Assembly (NCBI GenBank): GCA_932521035.1
Contig: OW051497.1
Location: forward strand, 4,464,001 to 4,528,000
Direction of reading: 5' to 3'
DNA length: 64,000 nucleotides
Source: Oscheius dolichura
Taxonomy: Eukaryota > Nematoda > Chromadorea > Rhabditida > Rhabditidae
This document shows, piece by piece, positions 61,427 through 64,000 of this stretch (its first letter is position 1; the number at the start of each line of letters is the position of its first letter). The translations under genes were made by a program, and so were the position numbers. The notes beneath the pieces were generated by a model that saw only the letters and a program-made list of their open reading frames with translations, searched no databases and was not told the origin of the DNA.

Positions 61427-64000
61427 ACCTACGAAAGATGCCTTGGAAAACGCAATGTTCAGAGACCACAAGCCCCGACCGAGCGAGGGGCCCCGCCCAA
61501 TAGTCGGAAAAATGACCAAAGATCATCCCACCCCCCTCCCCTGCGACGTTTGCACTTTGAAAACTGCACCGTAAGTGGGATCAGCGAGCACAGGCACGTG
61601 TGAGGCACAGTATCTCGGCTCCGTGAGGCTACGTAATTGCGCAGCTTTTGCAGAAAACACGCAAGGGAGTGGGGTTTCCACGGTCTTTTCTGAGAGAGAT
61701 ATCATGAGGCATAGAAGACTGGAATGTTTGCTGTGGGGGTACAGTAAGAGGTCGAATTGATTTCGTCAGAGCTAGCTTCTGAGCTGGCAACCAATTGGAC
61801 CGGTCGCTTTAGTCATGATGGGCGGAGGTGGAAGTGAAACCTCTCTGCCGTTCACATGATTGTCGCTCTAGGCGACTACTGTCATTGTGTTGTGTGTGCA
61901 TTCCGGAGAGATCCACTAAAGATCACGCGGTTCAACAAAAACCGAATGCGCCGCAGCGCATCTGCATTCAAATTTTCTGTTTTAGTGTGTTTAAACGATA
62001 AGATAACCTGATATTCTGATCGCCGTGCAAAAGTCAAAAAAAGGTTCATGCAATATAAAGCGATTTCGCAGCTTTTCATAACAACACGACTGTTTCGAAA
62101 ACATCTGGACGCTAGAAAGAAGCCAGCTCTAAGCAACAGGTCTTACAGTCAACAACGGTTCGACAAAGAAATGTTGTGATTTCTGAGATAAACCTTGGGG
62201 CGAGAGGGCGGTTACGTAAGAGACGGTAAGAGGGAGACTGGTCAAGATTTCGTAAACTCGAATATCAAATAGGGCGGGCGTTGCCACAGATCAGGGCTGG
62301 GTTGATTCAACTGTCCGCCGAAATATTGCGTCAGTGAGGGACTAGGGGGTTTTACCATGTTTGTACAAAAGGGAAAGAATGAGAGAGCGAGAGATTACAA
62401 CCGGAAAGACCAGCGGCAACAGGTATGATTTTTTGATTAGTGGCGACTCGCAGTTGTCCCTGTCTGATACCATGTGCTATGGCGTCAATACAATTTTTGA
62501 TCAAAGTCTTTCGCCGCCACTTTATTTACGTGAGTGAGGCAAACGATCAACTAGATCAGAGGGTACTATTTCTGTACTCTTGCTGTCCTTATCGGCCGAT
62601 CACTGAATCATCTGGTTTCTATTTGAGGAAGTCGATGATTGGTTCAGATCTGGGCCTAACCAACAGGCTTTCGTCATTGTTTTCCCGAATATTCGGTGGT
62701 GTTCTCTGACAGAGATGGGCCCCAATTGTCTATAACAAAAACCACCTCGAGTGCAAGGCAAAAGGGCAACACCAATTGCTCGTCGGCAAGGCCAGAGGTC
62801 GCGGTTGAGGAATGACCGCTGCTGGTTGATCCGCGAAGCCAAAAGTGCAAGGAGGGTTATTATCCCGGAAATAAATTTATTTGCTTGTGCGCGAGAGGGA
62901 GGGGGAGGTGAGAAATTTCAAGGAGGCGTTCATTTGAGCCTTGTTGTTTGGGGACCTTTAGACCCACCCCCGCTGCAGATGGCACCTCCGAAATGTGCTC
63001 GCGTGATTCACCTCCCAACGGGGGTCATATGCGTGGCTGGCCAAACAGGGATCAAACAAACACGACTTGTAGTCGATGCCCTCGGCGGGGGAAGACCTGT
63101 CCGCACAGTCATCTCTAAAGTTGACTCTTCTGTCACGGGAAAACGCTTCAGAAAACTTGACACAGGCAAAAATATTAGTCGTGGGAGATCGGTGGAAATA
63201 ACGCTGAAGCAATAAAGGATCCCGTGACATGATCTGATCGGTCGTGGATGTGTTCCCATCGCCCATGGGGGAGCGAAAGAACAAGCCCTATCCAACATAA
63301 TATTAGCTCATAAAGCGGCAGTTGTTCAAACAAACTGGTATTTTTTTTTGGCTATTTTAAAAATCGTTGTTCACCAGAAATCGGCCCGGAATTTCCCTCA
63401 AAACATGCGTAGTTTTTGGGTGGGTGCTCAGAGGAACGTGCTCTATGAACAGCTTCCCCTTAAGCTCATAACTTCCTCATCGGGAATCCTTTGGCTATTC
63501 AGAGTGTCAAAACAGAGCCTCTGGCTTCGAGAAGGGGTACGGGAGTAGTGACACCTGTCCCCTGGGAAAGATCATAGTGGCTAGTCCATTTTGTAGTACG
63601 TGGGAAATGCTTGGATTATTACTTTTTGATTGCAAATGAACTTTAGCATAAAGAATATAGGGCAGCTGGAAATAGCGAACACTCCATATATTTTCCTCAT
63701 TAATCATTTAAATGTGGTCGCGTGGGTACTTTGAACAACTCTATTTTTCCTCTACTTTACTTCTCTTTTTTATTGGTGTCACAGATCTCGTATCATTTGG
63801 ACAGTTGGACCCCCGGCTAAAGAGTAAAAGTTATTCTAGTGTACTACGTCTAATACTTCAGAGGGAAGAACAAATTGTTTGTTGTACTCGAGCTACGTTC
63901 CGGGTTGCAAACGTATTTGCTCTCTAAGATTCCTGCAAATTCTCTTGCAAATCCACCTACAAATCTGTGTTTCCGATCTTGAGATTTAAGCATTTGCGCG
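61427..64000. other. Terminal region without a confident gene
   Basis: About 2.5 kb with only unrecognised open frames. The longest (62751-63215, plus, 154 codons) is GC-rich, overlaps an equally open minus-strand frame and spans a 14-bp palindrome AAATAAATTTATTT (62869-62882) that gives AATAAA on both strands. Near the right edge, a plus-strand frame from 63712 and a minus-strand frame entering from the edge (QDRKHRFVGGFAREFAGIL, ending about 63860) might be edges of genes that lie outside. Confidence 0.4.
63712..63927 (+). CDS. Possible first exon of a secreted protein
   Basis: Starts MWSRGYFEQLYFSSTLLLFF, which resembles a signal peptide, then GVTDLVSFGQLDPRLKSKSY. No splice donor is decisive and I do not recognise it. 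A minus-strand frame overlaps its end. Confidence 0.2.
   Translation: MWSRGYFEQLYFSSTLLLFFIGVTDLVSFGQLDPRLKSKSYSSVLRLILQREEQIVCCTRATFRVANVFAL

Noticed and set aside
62751-63215. 154-codon plus-strand open frame, GC-rich
   Set aside because: An equally long minus-strand frame overlaps it, the sequence is not recognisable, and a poly(A) palindrome lies inside it.

Overview
The window is eukaryotic nuclear DNA, almost certainly from a nematode. The genes are dense and lie on both strands. Most introns are extremely short (about 31-42 nt, GT...TTTCAG or TTTTAG), and AATAAA signals sit just past many stops. The gene set is nematode-like: a secreted EGF/C-type-lectin/VWA protein of the F40F4.6/IRG-7 type, an actin nearly identical to nematode muscle actin, a TWK-type two-pore potassium channel, an HNF4-type nuclear receptor, and cys-loop receptor subunits with very short M3-M4 loops. 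I cannot name the species, and gene models were spliced by eye. Layout, left half: a 3' piece of a coiled-coil CCDC149-like gene (1-1135, +); a secreted multi-Kazal protein with at least 18 modules (about 1.2-5.8 kb, -); an 8 kb IRG-7-like gene (6869-14947, +); a KCTD/BTB-T1 gene (-); a broad intergenic stretch; the actin gene (+), with a core promoter and a 363-bp fold-back MITE-like insertion in intron 2; an unidentified minus-strand gene; then three plus-strand genes, Vps39/Vps3-like tether, TMEM87 Golgi protein and TBCEL tubulin cofactor. Layout, right half: an AMP-forming acyl-CoA synthetase (-), a tiny two-exon gene (+), a TWK channel (-), an ETS factor (+), a claudin-like four-TM protein (+), an SLC46-type MFS transporter (+), hormone-sensitive lipase (+), a cathepsin B-like protease (-), two tandem cys-loop receptor subunits 107 bp apart (+), and a nuclear receptor (-). 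The last 2.5 kb has no convincing gene. Functional themes: extracellular defence or protease control (Kazal protein, IRG-7-like protein, cathepsin B); endolysosome and Golgi traffic beside microtubule turnover (Vps39/Vps3, TMEM87, TBCEL); membrane excitability (TWK, the receptor pair, KCTD); and lipid metabolism (HSL, acyl-CoA synthetase, HNF4-type receptor). These groupings are inference from gene identity and position. The strongest candidates for something new are the Kazal-array protein, the actin-intron fold-back element, the tandem receptor pair with one odd Cys-loop, the cathepsin B without occluding-loop histidines, and the tiny gene at 34568-34813.
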